From Bacteroidota bacterium (GTDB taxonomy: Bacteria > Bacteroidota > Bacteroidia > Bacteroidales > Bacteroidaceae): 30,728 nucleotides of DNA. The translations under genes were made by a program, and so were the position numbers. Numbering within the stretch: the stretch's first letter is position 1; each line of letters starts with the position of its first letter. Location: contig JAEXAJ010000129.1 in NCBI GenBank assembly GCA_023458215.1, positions 1 to 30,728 on the forward strand, written 5' to 3'. The notes beneath the pieces are model-generated. The model saw only the letters and a list, made by a program, of their open reading frames with translations. It was not told the origin of the DNA and ran no database searches. Positions 1-9,800 of this stretch are shown here, one piece after another.

Positions 1-11
1 ATGCTTTTCAT
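1..11 (-). CDS. Start of an unidentified gene, cut by the window edge
   Basis: Reading leftward from position 11 the minus strand gives ATG AAA AGC, i.e. Met-Lys-Ser, a common beginning for exported Bacteroides proteins. The call rests on position: a -7 promoter element (TATCTTTG, minus strand, 42-49) lies about 30 nt upstream, and that promoter carries the operator shared with the SusC, CE7 and GH3 promoters. Only three codons are visible, so no function can be given. A later ATG outside the window is possible. Confidence 0.35.
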
Positions 12-41
12 TAATGGTATTGGTTACATAAAATCCTAACG

Positions 42-101
42 CAAAGATAACGGATTGCACGATGCGATAATGATACAATTTTATCCCTTTACTATATTAA
101 C
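42..101 (-). promoter_or_regulatory. Promoter with PUL operator (P1), directed off the left edge
   Basis: The -7 element is TATCTTTG on the minus strand (CAAAGATA at 42-49). The operator-like 12-mer TACAATTTTATC is at 74-85, with exactly 24 nt between the two. This is the same register as at the SusC, CE7 and GH3 promoters, with one mismatch to the consensus YACTATNTTATC. A second copy, TACTATATTAAC, follows at 90-101, 16 bp further upstream, and the CE7 promoter has its second copy at the same offset. No TTTG -33 element is seen, consistent with activator dependence. The promoter lies between the GH26 stop codon and the left edge, so at least one more PUL gene probably lies to the left. Confidence 0.6.
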
Positions 102-128
102 GTGAGTTCGACGAAATTTATTAAACGC

Positions 129-1544
129 TTATTTCATGGCAGGCAACTGATCACGTGTCACAACATAATCCTGTTTCATTGCATCTGTCCACCATTTGTC
201 ATCTGCATGTTCATGCCCAACTAGTGTAGTCGCATTATATTGATACCACGGCATAAAGAATGCCCAACGTGCTCCGGATTCCCACTGACTCGAAATTGTA
301 GCTACATTACCACATTCACTTAGTGCAACCAATTTCTTTGAATAAGTTTCAGATATTGTTTTGCATTGGGCAGCATTATCAACCCCTGACTTCTGATTAT
401 AAATATCGCGGCCTATAATGTCTACGTAAGCATCTCCCGGATAAAAATCTGCATCCTTCATTTGAGTAGTCCAAACCCATATCAGATTATTAATGCCTTT
501 TTCTTTAAAGAAGTCGAACATATAAATCCATAGTTTCTTATAAGCATCAGCCCCATCATATCCCCACCAGAACCAAGCTGTACCCTGCCAAGGTTCGTAG
601 ATATTCCCGGCTGCTTCATGTAAAGGTCGCCAAATAACCGGTATCTTTTTATCCTGAAGTAATTTAAGATATCCGGCTATTTTCTCCAAATCCGCCTGAA
701 TGATTCTATTCTCCCATGTTCCTTCAATCACCGCATTCTTAGGGCGGAAAGTCGTTTTTTCAGGTTCATAAGTCATATTATCCGTACCGGCACCATCATA
801 AGCAGGAACCATCCAATGCCAACCGGCACCTACTAGTCCGCCTTGATTCGACCAATCTTCTACAACCTTAGTATCACCATAATCAATCCAACTACCAGGT
901 GCAGAAGCATATAAATGAATATAATCAAAAAATGCGATAGCCGGATATTTACCGGTAGTCTTATGTACCAACTCCGCCTCGGCCGTATTCCAGTTTACAT
1001 TGGCCATTGAGCCGGAAAGGGTTTTATTACCATATATTTCACACAAATAATCATATACCTTTTGAGCTTGAAGCAAAGGGTTTTGAGACACTAAATTCCT
1101 TTCGATCAAAGTCTTACTTTTAGTAGTAAAGTGAATAATCACTTCGTCTGCCTCTACATTGGAAGGTCCCAACATAACGCCCTTAGGTATTTGCAATGTG
1201 TAATCTACTCCGGGTTGTAATCCGGAGACTTGAATAGTCAGGTCTTTCAAGTAAGCCGAAGCAGAAACAATAGTAGCATTATCTAATGATATTTTAGACT
1301 TATTTGCCGTAGATATAGTCATATTCTGGCTATAAGTTACTGTAATCGTTAGCTTATCAACGGAAATATCTTTTTCACCATCCATGGGAACTGAACTTAT
1401 CATTTTAGGATTGATGTCAGGCTCTTCGGATCCATTACCGCCGCTTTTACATGAAAGAAACAAGAGAAGGATAAGCAGTAAACTGATGAAGCTAAAATTT
1501 TGCCTTATCCTCATAAAGCTAATAAGGAATTCAGAGTTTTTCAT
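129..1544 (-). CDS. GH26 endo-glycanase lipoprotein (probable beta-mannanase) with N-terminal Ig-like domain
   Basis: A secreted lipoprotein of 471 aa: hydrophobic leader, then a lipobox ending at Cys32 (L-F-L-S-C). An SbsA-type Ig-like (Big_5) domain spans about 42-142. A GH26 catalytic domain fills about 150-471. The proposed acid/base is Glu310 in WRPLHE, and the nucleophile is Glu410 in ALSECG, both in the family-typical setting, with the conserved FWWG and YPGDAYVDIIG segments between them. GH26 is mostly endo-beta-1,4-mannanase, but lichenases and beta-1,3-xylanases exist, so the substrate is inferred. It is the last gene of the SusC operon, 80 nt after the preceding gene, and probably acts at the cell surface. 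Met11 is an alternative start giving a more usual signal length; I kept Met1. Confidence 0.9.
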   Translation of the reverse strand: MKNSEFLISFMRIRQNFSFISLLLILLLFLSCKSGGNGSEEPDINPKMISSVPMDGEKDISVDKLTITVTYSQNMTISTANKSKISLDNATIVSASAYLKDLTIQVSGLQPGVDYTLQIPKGVMLGPSNVEADEVIIHFTTKSKTLIERNLVSQNPLLQAQKVYDYLCEIYGNKTLSGSMANVNWNTAEAELVHKTTGKYPAIAFFDYIHLYASAPGSWIDYGDTKVVEDWSNQGGLVGAGWHWMVPAYDGAGTDNMTYEPEKTTFRPKNAVIEGTWENRIIQADLEKIAGYLKLLQDKKIPVIWRPLHEAAGNIYEPWQGTAWFWWGYDGADAYKKLWIYMFDFFKEKGINNLIWVWTTQMKDADFYPGDAYVDIIGRDIYNQKSGVDNAAQCKTISETYSKKLVALSECGNVATISSQWESGARWAFFMPWYQYNATTLVGHEHADDKWWTDAMKQDYVVTRDQLPAMK

Positions 1545-1581
1545 TCTTTATTATTTAAACATTAGGTCTTAATAAACAAGA

Positions 1582-1606
1582 AAAGCGGACTATACAAATC
1601 CGCTTT
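1582..1606 (-). terminator. Intergenic hairpin before the GH26 gene
   Basis: Plus-strand AAAGCGGA (1582-1589) pairs with TCCGCTTT (1599-1606), an 8-bp stem with a 9-nt loop. On the minus strand it is followed by TTC and a moderately T-rich stretch. It lies inside the SusC operon between the second glycan-binding protein and GH26, so it may be a partial terminator or an mRNA-processing or stability element that lowers GH26 expression. No new -7 element is seen in the gap. Confidence 0.45.
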
Positions 1607-1624
1607 CCTTATTCTATTTATCTA

Positions 1625-3739
1625 TTACTTCTTTTCAAAACGGATATTATCAATACACATATTTACAAATCCTGCGGCACCATTAGTTGCCAGTCCAAAA
1701 TCTTCATTTACATTTTCGACTGTTGGCAAATGATTCGTTCCTGTACCATTACCATCGAGAAAATCAGTTAGAGGTATTGTAACAGTGTACCAACCCTCTG
1801 ATTTCTTAAAGCCAGGTATAATAGCCCAGAAGTCACCATCAGTACCATTCAAACGGAACTTGAATTCCTGCGTATCATTTCCTATTACATTTACATCCAT
1901 TTTTATTACCCAATCGGCAACAGTCACTCCGGTAGTTTTCAGATCATTTTTACCATTCCGCCAGAAAAAGTCTGCCCAACCGGCAGGGATATTTTGATTA
2001 ATGCGGAAATAGTTAGTACCATCCAGCGACAAGGCAGGATCATTCTCTGTTTTACCATAACTACCCCACCAAGAACCTTTACTATCGAAATCAAAGAATA
2101 CATAGCTCACATCTTGTATAGGATCAGTTCCACCACAATAAACTTCCGGCATAAAACCTTCGTCTCCCTCAACAGTAACCATCATCGGTGTAATATAGCC
2201 ACTTGCTGCATCTTTCACATGATAGAATTCAACCTTGGTATCAGACTTCATGCCATAATCAGTTACCTTAATTGTATAAAATCCTTGTTTATCTTGCAAG
2301 TAGATAGTCTTAAGTAGGTTGAGTTCTGTACCTTCAATAGTGATTAGTTTACCCGGTCCTTCAGACTTAATAGAAGTAATAACCGGTAAAGTGACATTAA
2401 TTGTTATCTTTTGAGTGGTTTCAACCTTAGTACTATTCAATGTAGTCAGAGTCAAAGCTCCACTAGCCGCCCCAACAGGCACAGTTACAGTCAATGATAC
2501 ATCCGATTGCGAAACGATTGTCCCATTAACAGTTCCGAAAGCTACCACACTAATCAAATCCAAATTCTTTCCAGTAATCACAAGGTTTTCTTTAGCTTTA
2601 ATAGCTGATGCTGAGAATTTCGTAACTTCAGGCTTCATAAAAGTAAGCGCCTTACCTTCAACTTCTGTCATTGATGCCGTTTTCAAGGTAAAGGTACCAT
2701 CTGTAGCGGTAGCAGGTATGCTCAGTTCTAATGTAGTAGCCGATTGCGATACAAATTCAGTTGCTGTTGCATTTTGGAAAGCAACCTCGGATACCAAATC
2801 CAAATTCTTACCTGTAATTTTTAGTACACCCTTATTTTTAACCGTAGTCGAAACGAGTGATGTTATCTCCGGTTTCACAAGAACCAACTCCGCAGATTCT
2901 ATCCGCACCCCTGATTTAGCCACTAACACAACTTTACCTTCTTGAATAGTGTTAGGACTCTCAACTATAATTTTAGTTGTTGCATCTTTCACATCTACTT
3001 CTGTATTACCCGGAAGAATAACTTTTTCAACCAAATCAAAATCAGTACCTGTAATTGTAAGTGCTTGACCTGCCTTCAAAGGATTCGGTGCAATAGAAGT
3101 GATAACTGGTTGAGTTACTTGCAGTATCTCCTCTGAGTAAATCCAGTTGGGAATTTCTTCTCCATCTGAAACTATAACTTTACCAGGAGCTGCTTCTATT
3201 GGAACAACCACTTTGATTTCATTGCGACTTTGACTTTCAAACTCAGTTACCACCACATTATCAGCAAATATCACTTCTTTTATCAAATTCAGATATTCTC
3301 CTTTTATAGTCAATGTTCCACCAGCTTTCATCGCCGTTGGTGAGATACTTTCAATAGAAATCGGTTCCGTGAAAGTTAAAGGAGTCTTGGTCGTTATTTC
3401 CCCCTTGGGTGTCTTTAGAACCACCAATCCGGGTTGTGCCGATTGAGGGACTGTTATCCGTATCTCCGTACTACTAATAACTTTGATATCAGTTATTTCT
3501 TCGGAGCCAGGGATAACTACTGCTGTAATCTTGTCCATCCCACTACCTAAAAAACGGAGTTCACCACCACGGGCAACGGGACTAGGACCAAAAACATTTA
3601 GATTAATACCACCTTTGTACTGATTGGTATCCTCATTATCTCCATTATCACAAGCCATAAAGGACATGCAACTGAAGAACATCAAGCACATCATCCAAAG
3701 TGCCGATAGTTTATATGTCTTATTCATATTATTATTCAT
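1625..3739 (-). CDS. Surface glycan-binding lipoprotein with about six IPT/TIG repeats (SGBP-B type)
   Basis: A 704-aa lipoprotein with signal peptide and lipobox S-F-M-A-C, lipidated Cys30. Six consecutive IPT/TIG-like Ig repeats of about 80 residues follow: roughly 48-126, 127-210, 211-290, 291-370, 371-452 and a divergent one at 453-540. Most have the pattern hydrophobic-T-S-I..K.G..L.I.G..L.L. The C-terminal domain (541-704) is rich in Trp and Phe (e.g. GSWWGSYG, WADFFWRNG) and ends CIDNIRFEKK, like the glycan-binding module of Bacteroides SGBP-B proteins. The role is to hold polysaccharide at the cell surface, with the repeats acting as a spacer arm. It starts 8 nt after the preceding SGBP gene. 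The fourth and fifth repeats are the most alike, suggesting recent internal duplication. Confidence 0.88.
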   Translation of the reverse strand: MNNNMNKTYKLSALWMMCLMFFSCMSFMACDNGDNEDTNQYKGGINLNVFGPSPVARGGELRFLGSGMDKITAVVIPGSEEITDIKVISSTEIRITVPQSAQPGLVVLKTPKGEITTKTPLTFTEPISIESISPTAMKAGGTLTIKGEYLNLIKEVIFADNVVVTEFESQSRNEIKVVVPIEAAPGKVIVSDGEEIPNWIYSEEILQVTQPVITSIAPNPLKAGQALTITGTDFDLVEKVILPGNTEVDVKDATTKIIVESPNTIQEGKVVLVAKSGVRIESAELVLVKPEITSLVSTTVKNKGVLKITGKNLDLVSEVAFQNATATEFVSQSATTLELSIPATATDGTFTLKTASMTEVEGKALTFMKPEVTKFSASAIKAKENLVITGKNLDLISVVAFGTVNGTIVSQSDVSLTVTVPVGAASGALTLTTLNSTKVETTQKITINVTLPVITSIKSEGPGKLITIEGTELNLLKTIYLQDKQGFYTIKVTDYGMKSDTKVEFYHVKDAASGYITPMMVTVEGDEGFMPEVYCGGTDPIQDVSYVFFDFDSKGSWWGSYGKTENDPALSLDGTNYFRINQNIPAGWADFFWRNGKNDLKTTGVTVADWVIKMDVNVIGNDTQEFKFRLNGTDGDFWAIIPGFKKSEGWYTVTIPLTDFLDGNGTGTNHLPTVENVNEDFGLATNGAAGFVNMCIDNIRFEKK

Positions 3740-3747
3740 TATAAAGG

Positions 3748-5049
3748 TTATTCAACTGGTACAACACGAATGTTATCGATACATATTACCGGATTACAAT
3801 CAGTACCTTCTACTCCACCATTCCATACAAAGAATGATAATCCTGTGAAGAACTCTTTATTTAAAGAGTTATCACATTTCTTACCATCAAAAGTTTTATC
3901 AAAATCAGCTAGTTTCATTGTAACTGTCACCCATTGGTCATTAGTATCATAAGAACCTGAATCCTTCCAAGGCATCCATAACCCACGAGGCAACTTAGCA
4001 TCACTGAAATAACCATTATTGCCAGTAGCACTCGTTACGTTAGCATTGGATGTGAAAATGGCCTGTAAAGCACTCGATTTCCATGGATTAGATTTTGGAA
4101 CATAAATTTCAAACTTCATTTGCAAATTAGCTATTCCGTATTTTTCTAACATTTCACTGAATTCCGGTAAAGATGACAGTTCTTTATATCCATTTGCCGG
4201 ATCAGGCCAATAATTAAATGAGAATTGGTCTTCAGCCCAAGTTGCACCAGCTCCACCACTCATAGCAATACCTCCAAAGTAAAGGTAAGATCCATCAATA
4301 CCTTCAGGATTTGAACTTTGAACAACACCGTTACGCCAGCCATGACCAGTTGCCATACCACCACGTGAACCATCCCAATCAAAAAGGATATTACGTTTAT
4401 CTTTATACTGGAATTTAGAACGGCCTACTCCATAAATTGACTTCACATTGATATACCCCTCAGGTGCATTATCAGGAAGGATAAAGCTTACAGCAGTTTT
4501 GGTTATATTTGTAATCTTTTCCACTTCCACATTACCAGCCATCGTTATAGTCAATGGTACATTCGGGTCATTAATCATGTAATCGCCATAAATTGTAACC
4601 TCTGTCCCAGGCTTAGCATACTCACAAGACATTGTGTTTACCACAGGATTCGGAACAAGTACTTTAAAGTCAAAATCGACAGTATCTTTAGACCGAGTTA
4701 CCATATAAATCTTATCTGTTACCGTTGTCGGTATATTTTTGGGAACATCTACTATTAATGTATGATCTGTAATATAACTGGTATTTAGCACAGCTTTCTG
4801 ATCATTAAAGTAGAGTTCACAAATACTTCTCAAGTTATCTCCTACCAAACATACCGTATTTGCCATATAAGCACCGGTTAGTAGTGAGTCAGCAACCACC
4901 GGATTCGGTAGACGTACATATTGCACCGTGGGTAATCCCCCCGCCACTTCATATTTATCTGGTTCATCTTCGCAAGCTGAAATTGAGAATCCAATCACAG
5001 CAACTATAACTGCAAAGCACCAATGGATATATCTTTTACTAGATTTCAT
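3748..5049 (-). CDS. Surface glycan-binding lipoprotein (IPT/TIG plus C-terminal binding domain)
   Basis: A 433-aa protein with signal peptide and lipobox F-S-I-S-A-C (Cys26). Two Ig-like IPT/TIG regions cover about 40-135 and 135-220. The C-terminal domain (about 222-433) begins ILFDWDGSRGG and ends ICIDNIRVVPVE, the same closing pattern as in its larger neighbour, so the two are distant paralogs with different numbers of spacer repeats. The domain contains exposed aromatics of the kind used for sugar stacking (NYWPDP, GLWMPWKDSG). It lies 18 nt after SusD and 8 nt before SGBP-B. Known PULs place such proteins on the cell surface beside the SusCD transporter. The ligand cannot be read from sequence. 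Confidence 0.85.
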   Translation of the reverse strand: MKSSKRYIHWCFAVIVAVIGFSISACEDEPDKYEVAGGLPTVQYVRLPNPVVADSLLTGAYMANTVCLVGDNLRSICELYFNDQKAVLNTSYITDHTLIVDVPKNIPTTVTDKIYMVTRSKDTVDFDFKVLVPNPVVNTMSCEYAKPGTEVTIYGDYMINDPNVPLTITMAGNVEVEKITNITKTAVSFILPDNAPEGYINVKSIYGVGRSKFQYKDKRNILFDWDGSRGGMATGHGWRNGVVQSSNPEGIDGSYLYFGGIAMSGGAGATWAEDQFSFNYWPDPANGYKELSSLPEFSEMLEKYGIANLQMKFEIYVPKSNPWKSSALQAIFTSNANVTSATGNNGYFSDAKLPRGLWMPWKDSGSYDTNDQWVTVTMKLADFDKTFDGKKCDNSLNKEFFTGLSFFVWNGGVEGTDCNPVICIDNIRVVPVE

Positions 5050-5067
5050 CTTTTCACAGTATTAAAA

Positions 5068-6795
5068 TTAATAACTAAATTCACTACGAACATCCACATG
5101 GATAGGTTCTTTCATTAAATTAGGATTGAAAACCACATCTTCCGTAGGGAATGGTAGAGTGAAGCTGGATGCTGTAACGTTAGGAATCTTCGAAGCATCA
5201 TCATTATATTTCTGATCATCCGGATTAACTATATAAGAATGATCTTCATAATATTTTTTATATAAATCGTTCAATCCAAAATATTCATTACGACGTTGAG
5301 ATTTTAGTTCATCAATGGCTCTTTGGGGATTATAATAAGATAATCTCACATAATCATACCAACGGTCACCCTCACAAGCCAACTCCAATCGGCGTTCTTT
5401 CCATACTTGTTCCCAAGTAATTGATTCAGGACGTTTCTCATTTGATACAGCCCGATGACGTACTGCATAAAATGCATCTATCGCGCTAGCATCCGTGGTG
5501 GAAGCGTTATTACCTATCTTTGCTTCAGCATAAACCAAATACACATCCGAAAGGCGTAAAATATGAGTACTCAAGCCATTGGTCATATTTCCAGCCGAAA
5601 GCCCTAATGCAGATTCATGGTCATAAGCATTACCATACAAATTCTTCACACTGTTTGCTCCTGTAGCACTTTGCAGAAGTCCGGGTCCCCCAGCTCCATA
5701 ATCTTTATCATAAAGGAATTTCAAGAAGTCAAACCCACCTTTATCCTGCCAAAAATATTCATACTTATCACCAGCCATCATCATTGTTGCTTTCCGACGA
5801 ACATCCGTATCAATACGATCTTCCGGCGATTTGAGAGGGCTGACTCCAAAAGCATCCTGCAAATCTACAGAAGGGCCACCATATCCACCCCAACAATCTC
5901 CGAATTCATCGAAACCAACCATTGCCAAGTCAGATTGCAATGTGTTTTGAGCTGTCCAAGGATCACGAGTGGGATACCAATGCCAGGAGAATAAACATTC
6001 TTTATTCTTATTATTAGCAAGGCGGAATACATCTGAATATTTAGTCAGCAATGTACGACCCGAATTATCGATCACATCTTTTGCATACTCTGCTGCTTTA
6101 TCCAGGTCTGCTTGATTACGAGTACCCGACTGTCCAAGACCTGATTTAGTAAGGTAAACCTTGGCAAGTAAACCTTTTGCTGCATATTGATCAATACGTC
6201 CTATATCACCACGTGCAGGAAGTAATTCAATTGCTTTTTCGAGAGTCATAATGATATATTCATACACGTCAGCAGCCTCTACTTTGAATTTCGAGTTATA
6301 AGTTCCACCGTTCAATTCTGTCGTGTTATCATGAATAATTGGCACTGCACCAAATGAACGTACTAGATAGAAATAAGCCATCGCCTTCCAAGCCAAACAC
6401 TCTCCCATACATTGGTTAATAACAGTCTGAGAAGCATTTGCCGTTTTCAAACGACTGTATACAGTATTGGCATGCCCATTGACTGCCCACAATGAATAAG
6501 ACATATTCACTAAATCTTGGTCAGTACCATTCACCGTAAAATCCATATAAGGACTACTTCCTTTATAATAATTACCGGAAAGAACTTCACCTACACTTAT
6601 AAAACCACGTTGAAAGTCATACCAAGGAGAGTTATACAGATAATTAACACCTTGAACACATTGTTCATCATTTTGATAAAAATTCGCCTCATTATAGTTA
6701 TCTTCTGCCGGGCGGTTTAAGAAATCCTCACAAGAAGATGTACCCATACCGATTGCAGCAGCGAACAGTAAATATTTTATATTTCTAATTTTCAT
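5068..6795 (-). CDS. SusD/RagB-family starch-binding-type outer membrane lipoprotein
   Basis: A 575-aa protein whose signal peptide ends in G-T-S-S-C, lipidated Cys22, followed by the typical SusD opening EDFLNRPAEDNYNEANFY. TPR-like helical repeats and the conserved C-terminal SusD segments are present (LRLSDVYLVYAEAK; WKERRLELACEGDRWYDYVR), and the end carries the usual N-P-N-L-M-K-E-P motif. SusD acts as a lid on the SusC channel and binds incoming oligosaccharides. The start is 19 nt after the SusC stop, so the two are co-transcribed. Length and architecture are normal for the family. Confidence 0.95.
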   Translation of the reverse strand: MKIRNIKYLLFAAAIGMGTSSCEDFLNRPAEDNYNEANFYQNDEQCVQGVNYLYNSPWYDFQRGFISVGEVLSGNYYKGSSPYMDFTVNGTDQDLVNMSYSLWAVNGHANTVYSRLKTANASQTVINQCMGECLAWKAMAYFYLVRSFGAVPIIHDNTTELNGGTYNSKFKVEAADVYEYIIMTLEKAIELLPARGDIGRIDQYAAKGLLAKVYLTKSGLGQSGTRNQADLDKAAEYAKDVIDNSGRTLLTKYSDVFRLANNKNKECLFSWHWYPTRDPWTAQNTLQSDLAMVGFDEFGDCWGGYGGPSVDLQDAFGVSPLKSPEDRIDTDVRRKATMMMAGDKYEYFWQDKGGFDFLKFLYDKDYGAGGPGLLQSATGANSVKNLYGNAYDHESALGLSAGNMTNGLSTHILRLSDVYLVYAEAKIGNNASTTDASAIDAFYAVRHRAVSNEKRPESITWEQVWKERRLELACEGDRWYDYVRLSYYNPQRAIDELKSQRRNEYFGLNDLYKKYYEDHSYIVNPDDQKYNDDASKIPNVTASSFTLPFPTEDVVFNPNLMKEPIHVDVRSEFSY

Positions 6796-6814
6796 ATCTC
6801 TTCAGTTTTAAATG

Positions 6815-9800
6815 TTAGAATGATACATTCAATCCGAATGAATAAACAGTCGGTGATGGGTAACGTCCATTATCCAGACCATACACATTGGTACTGGCTG
6901 TACTGGCACCAATTTCAGGATCATAACCACTATAACCTGTTATAGTAAGCAAGTTCTGAATATTCACATACATACGTAGATTCTCTATGCCTATATTCTT
7001 TATCATTTTTTTAGGGAATGTATAGCCCAAAGAAATATTCTTTATACGAATATATGATCCATCCTCTATGTATCGGTCGCTTATGCGATCATTATCATTC
7101 GGGTCTTGAATAGAAGCACGTGGGGTTGAGGTTCCCGGATTGGCTACAGTAACATTAGTAACATCATCATACCAATGAGAACCATCTGCATATACTTTAT
7201 TTGCATCTATTGGAACTAATTGAGCACGATTACCAATTGAGTTCAATTGATTAGTCCAACCAGAATTCATATGAGTCAGTTTCATTCCAAGATAATTATA
7301 TACTTTATTTCCATAAGAGCCATTGATAAAGATAGATAAATCAAAATTCTGATAGCGGAATGTATTCGTCCAACCAAAAGTAAATTTCGGCATAGGAGAA
7401 CCGATATTTGTCTTATCATACTCATCAATCACACCATCAGGTTTTCCGTCCGGTCCACTGATATCTTTGTATTTTACATCACCAACCCATACTGTATTAG
7501 AACGATTGAAAACTCCATTTGCTGGATATTTTGCGGGTTTCGGAGAGTTTTTCAAATCTTCCAAATCTTTATAAACTCCATCACATACATAACCATAGAA
7601 GTTATATAATGACTCACCTACACCAGACACACTAACTACATCTGTCCATTGACCATAGCCCACAATCTGAGCATTGGCTGTGCCGGCAAGACCTTTTAAT
7701 TTATTTTTATTAAATGATATTTGGAAATCAGAGTCCCATTCAAATTTACCCACAATAGGATGTGTATTCAAAGAAATCTCCCAACCAGTATTCTCTATAT
7801 TACCATAATTACCCCAAGGTGCAGCCAATGCGGATGATCCATTACCTGATGTACCCATATAAGAAGGTAATTGCAAAGGCATCAACATATCATTGGATAA
7901 CTTCTTATACCAATCAACTGTTAAGTTCAAACGATCATTAAAGAAACCCAAGTCAACTCCAACATTCCATTGCTCTTGCGACTCCCATTTAATACCTGTA
8001 TTCGGTATATTCGAAGGTCTGTATCCCATACCTAAACCGGAAGGCATTCTTGACATAGAAGTTCCCCATTTATACCCTCCAATGCTAGAGTTACCCGTTT
8101 GTCCCCATCCTAAACGCAGTTTACCATTACTAACGACACTTTTGATAGGTTCAAAGAACTTTTCATTGGAAAAGCGCCAAGATGCAGCAAATGAATGAAA
8201 ACCTGCCCAACGATTCTCTGGACCAAAGTTAGAAGAACCGTCATAACGATAAGTATAAGTAGCCAAATAACGATCTGCATAATTATAAGTCAGGCGAGTA
8301 AAAAATGAAGCCATAGATGAACTTCCAAAACCGGCACCAATGGTTGGAGTTCCGGTTCCCAAAGCTGGATTATGGACTGCATCAGAAGGGAGTCCATTAT
8401 TAAACACACTAGTATAGTCATAGCTGGATTCCCAACATTCCTGTCCTAACATTGCTGTAAAATGATGGTCTTTTATATTCTCATTATAAGTAACATAGTT
8501 CTTCAGTTGCCAGAAAGTACTACTATTTTTCTGAATATTACTTTCATTCTTAGAGCGTTTCCATCCCCCCAGATCAATCATTGGTTTGTAACGCTCACCT
8601 TTCGAAGAGCTAATATCATACCCTAATTCGGCATGCCATGTAAGATTTTTAATAGGTGTCACTTCAAAGAAAACATTTCCAGTTAATTTCTGACGACCCA
8701 ATAAAATATCATCCATCATAGCCAAAGCAATCGGGTTCGGACTTGTATAACCTTCACGAACTACGGTAGCATAATTTCCGTCAATATCATAAATAGGAAT
8801 ATCAGGAAGCGTTTGTAGAGAATAGTTAATAATACCAGCATCACTATCAGCCAATTTCAAGTCGTCATTCGTTGAAGAGTAAGTTGCACTCAAACCTAAC
8901 TTCAACCATTTTTTTAGTTGAGCATCCAAGTTAGTACGGAAAGAATAACGATTAAAGTTTGAACCGATAATTGTACCATCCTGATCCATATAAGATGCAG
9001 AAACATAATATTGTATTTTTTCTGTACCACCTTGTGCTGAAATTTGGTGTTGATGTTGTAAGGCTGTCTGGAATACTGCATCTTGCCAATTAGTACCAGC
9101 ACCCAATAAAGAAGGATCTGCATAATTATTGCTTTCATCCAGTTGTCCTGTTGATGCTAAATCATTATAAAATCCTGCAAATTCACGAAGATTCATCATA
9201 TCAAGACGCTTAGTCTGGCGTTGAAGGGCTACCATACCATCATAAGTAAATTTCGCCTCACCGGCTTTACCACGTTTAGTGGTTATCAATACAACACCAT
9301 TAGATCCCTGAGCACCGTATATAGCAGTAGCAGAAGCATCTTTCAATATCTCCATGGAAACGATATCGGCAGGATTAATTGTTGATAACGGCGAGATAGT
9401 AGAAACTGAACCATTACCAAGAGCATCTCCTAAACCGAAAGATGACCCACTAGAGCCGCCACCTTGTACAATTACACCATCTATTACATACAGAGGTTCT
9501 GCGCCTGCATTGATTGTTGCCTGACCACGCACACGAATAGAAGAAGAAGAACCAGGAGCACCGGAAGTTGTTACAGCTGTAACACCTGCAGCACGACCTT
9601 GTAATGATTGATCAAGGTTGGTAATCACCGAGCCCTTAATTTTATCTTCACTCATAGAGACAGAAGCTCCTGAGAGATCGCTTTTCTTCATTGTACCATA
9701 ACCAACGACAACAACTTCATCGAGTAGTTCCGAATCTTCTTTCAAAGTTACATTGATAATTGTTTGGTTGGTAATTTTTATTTCCTGACTTACATAGCCG

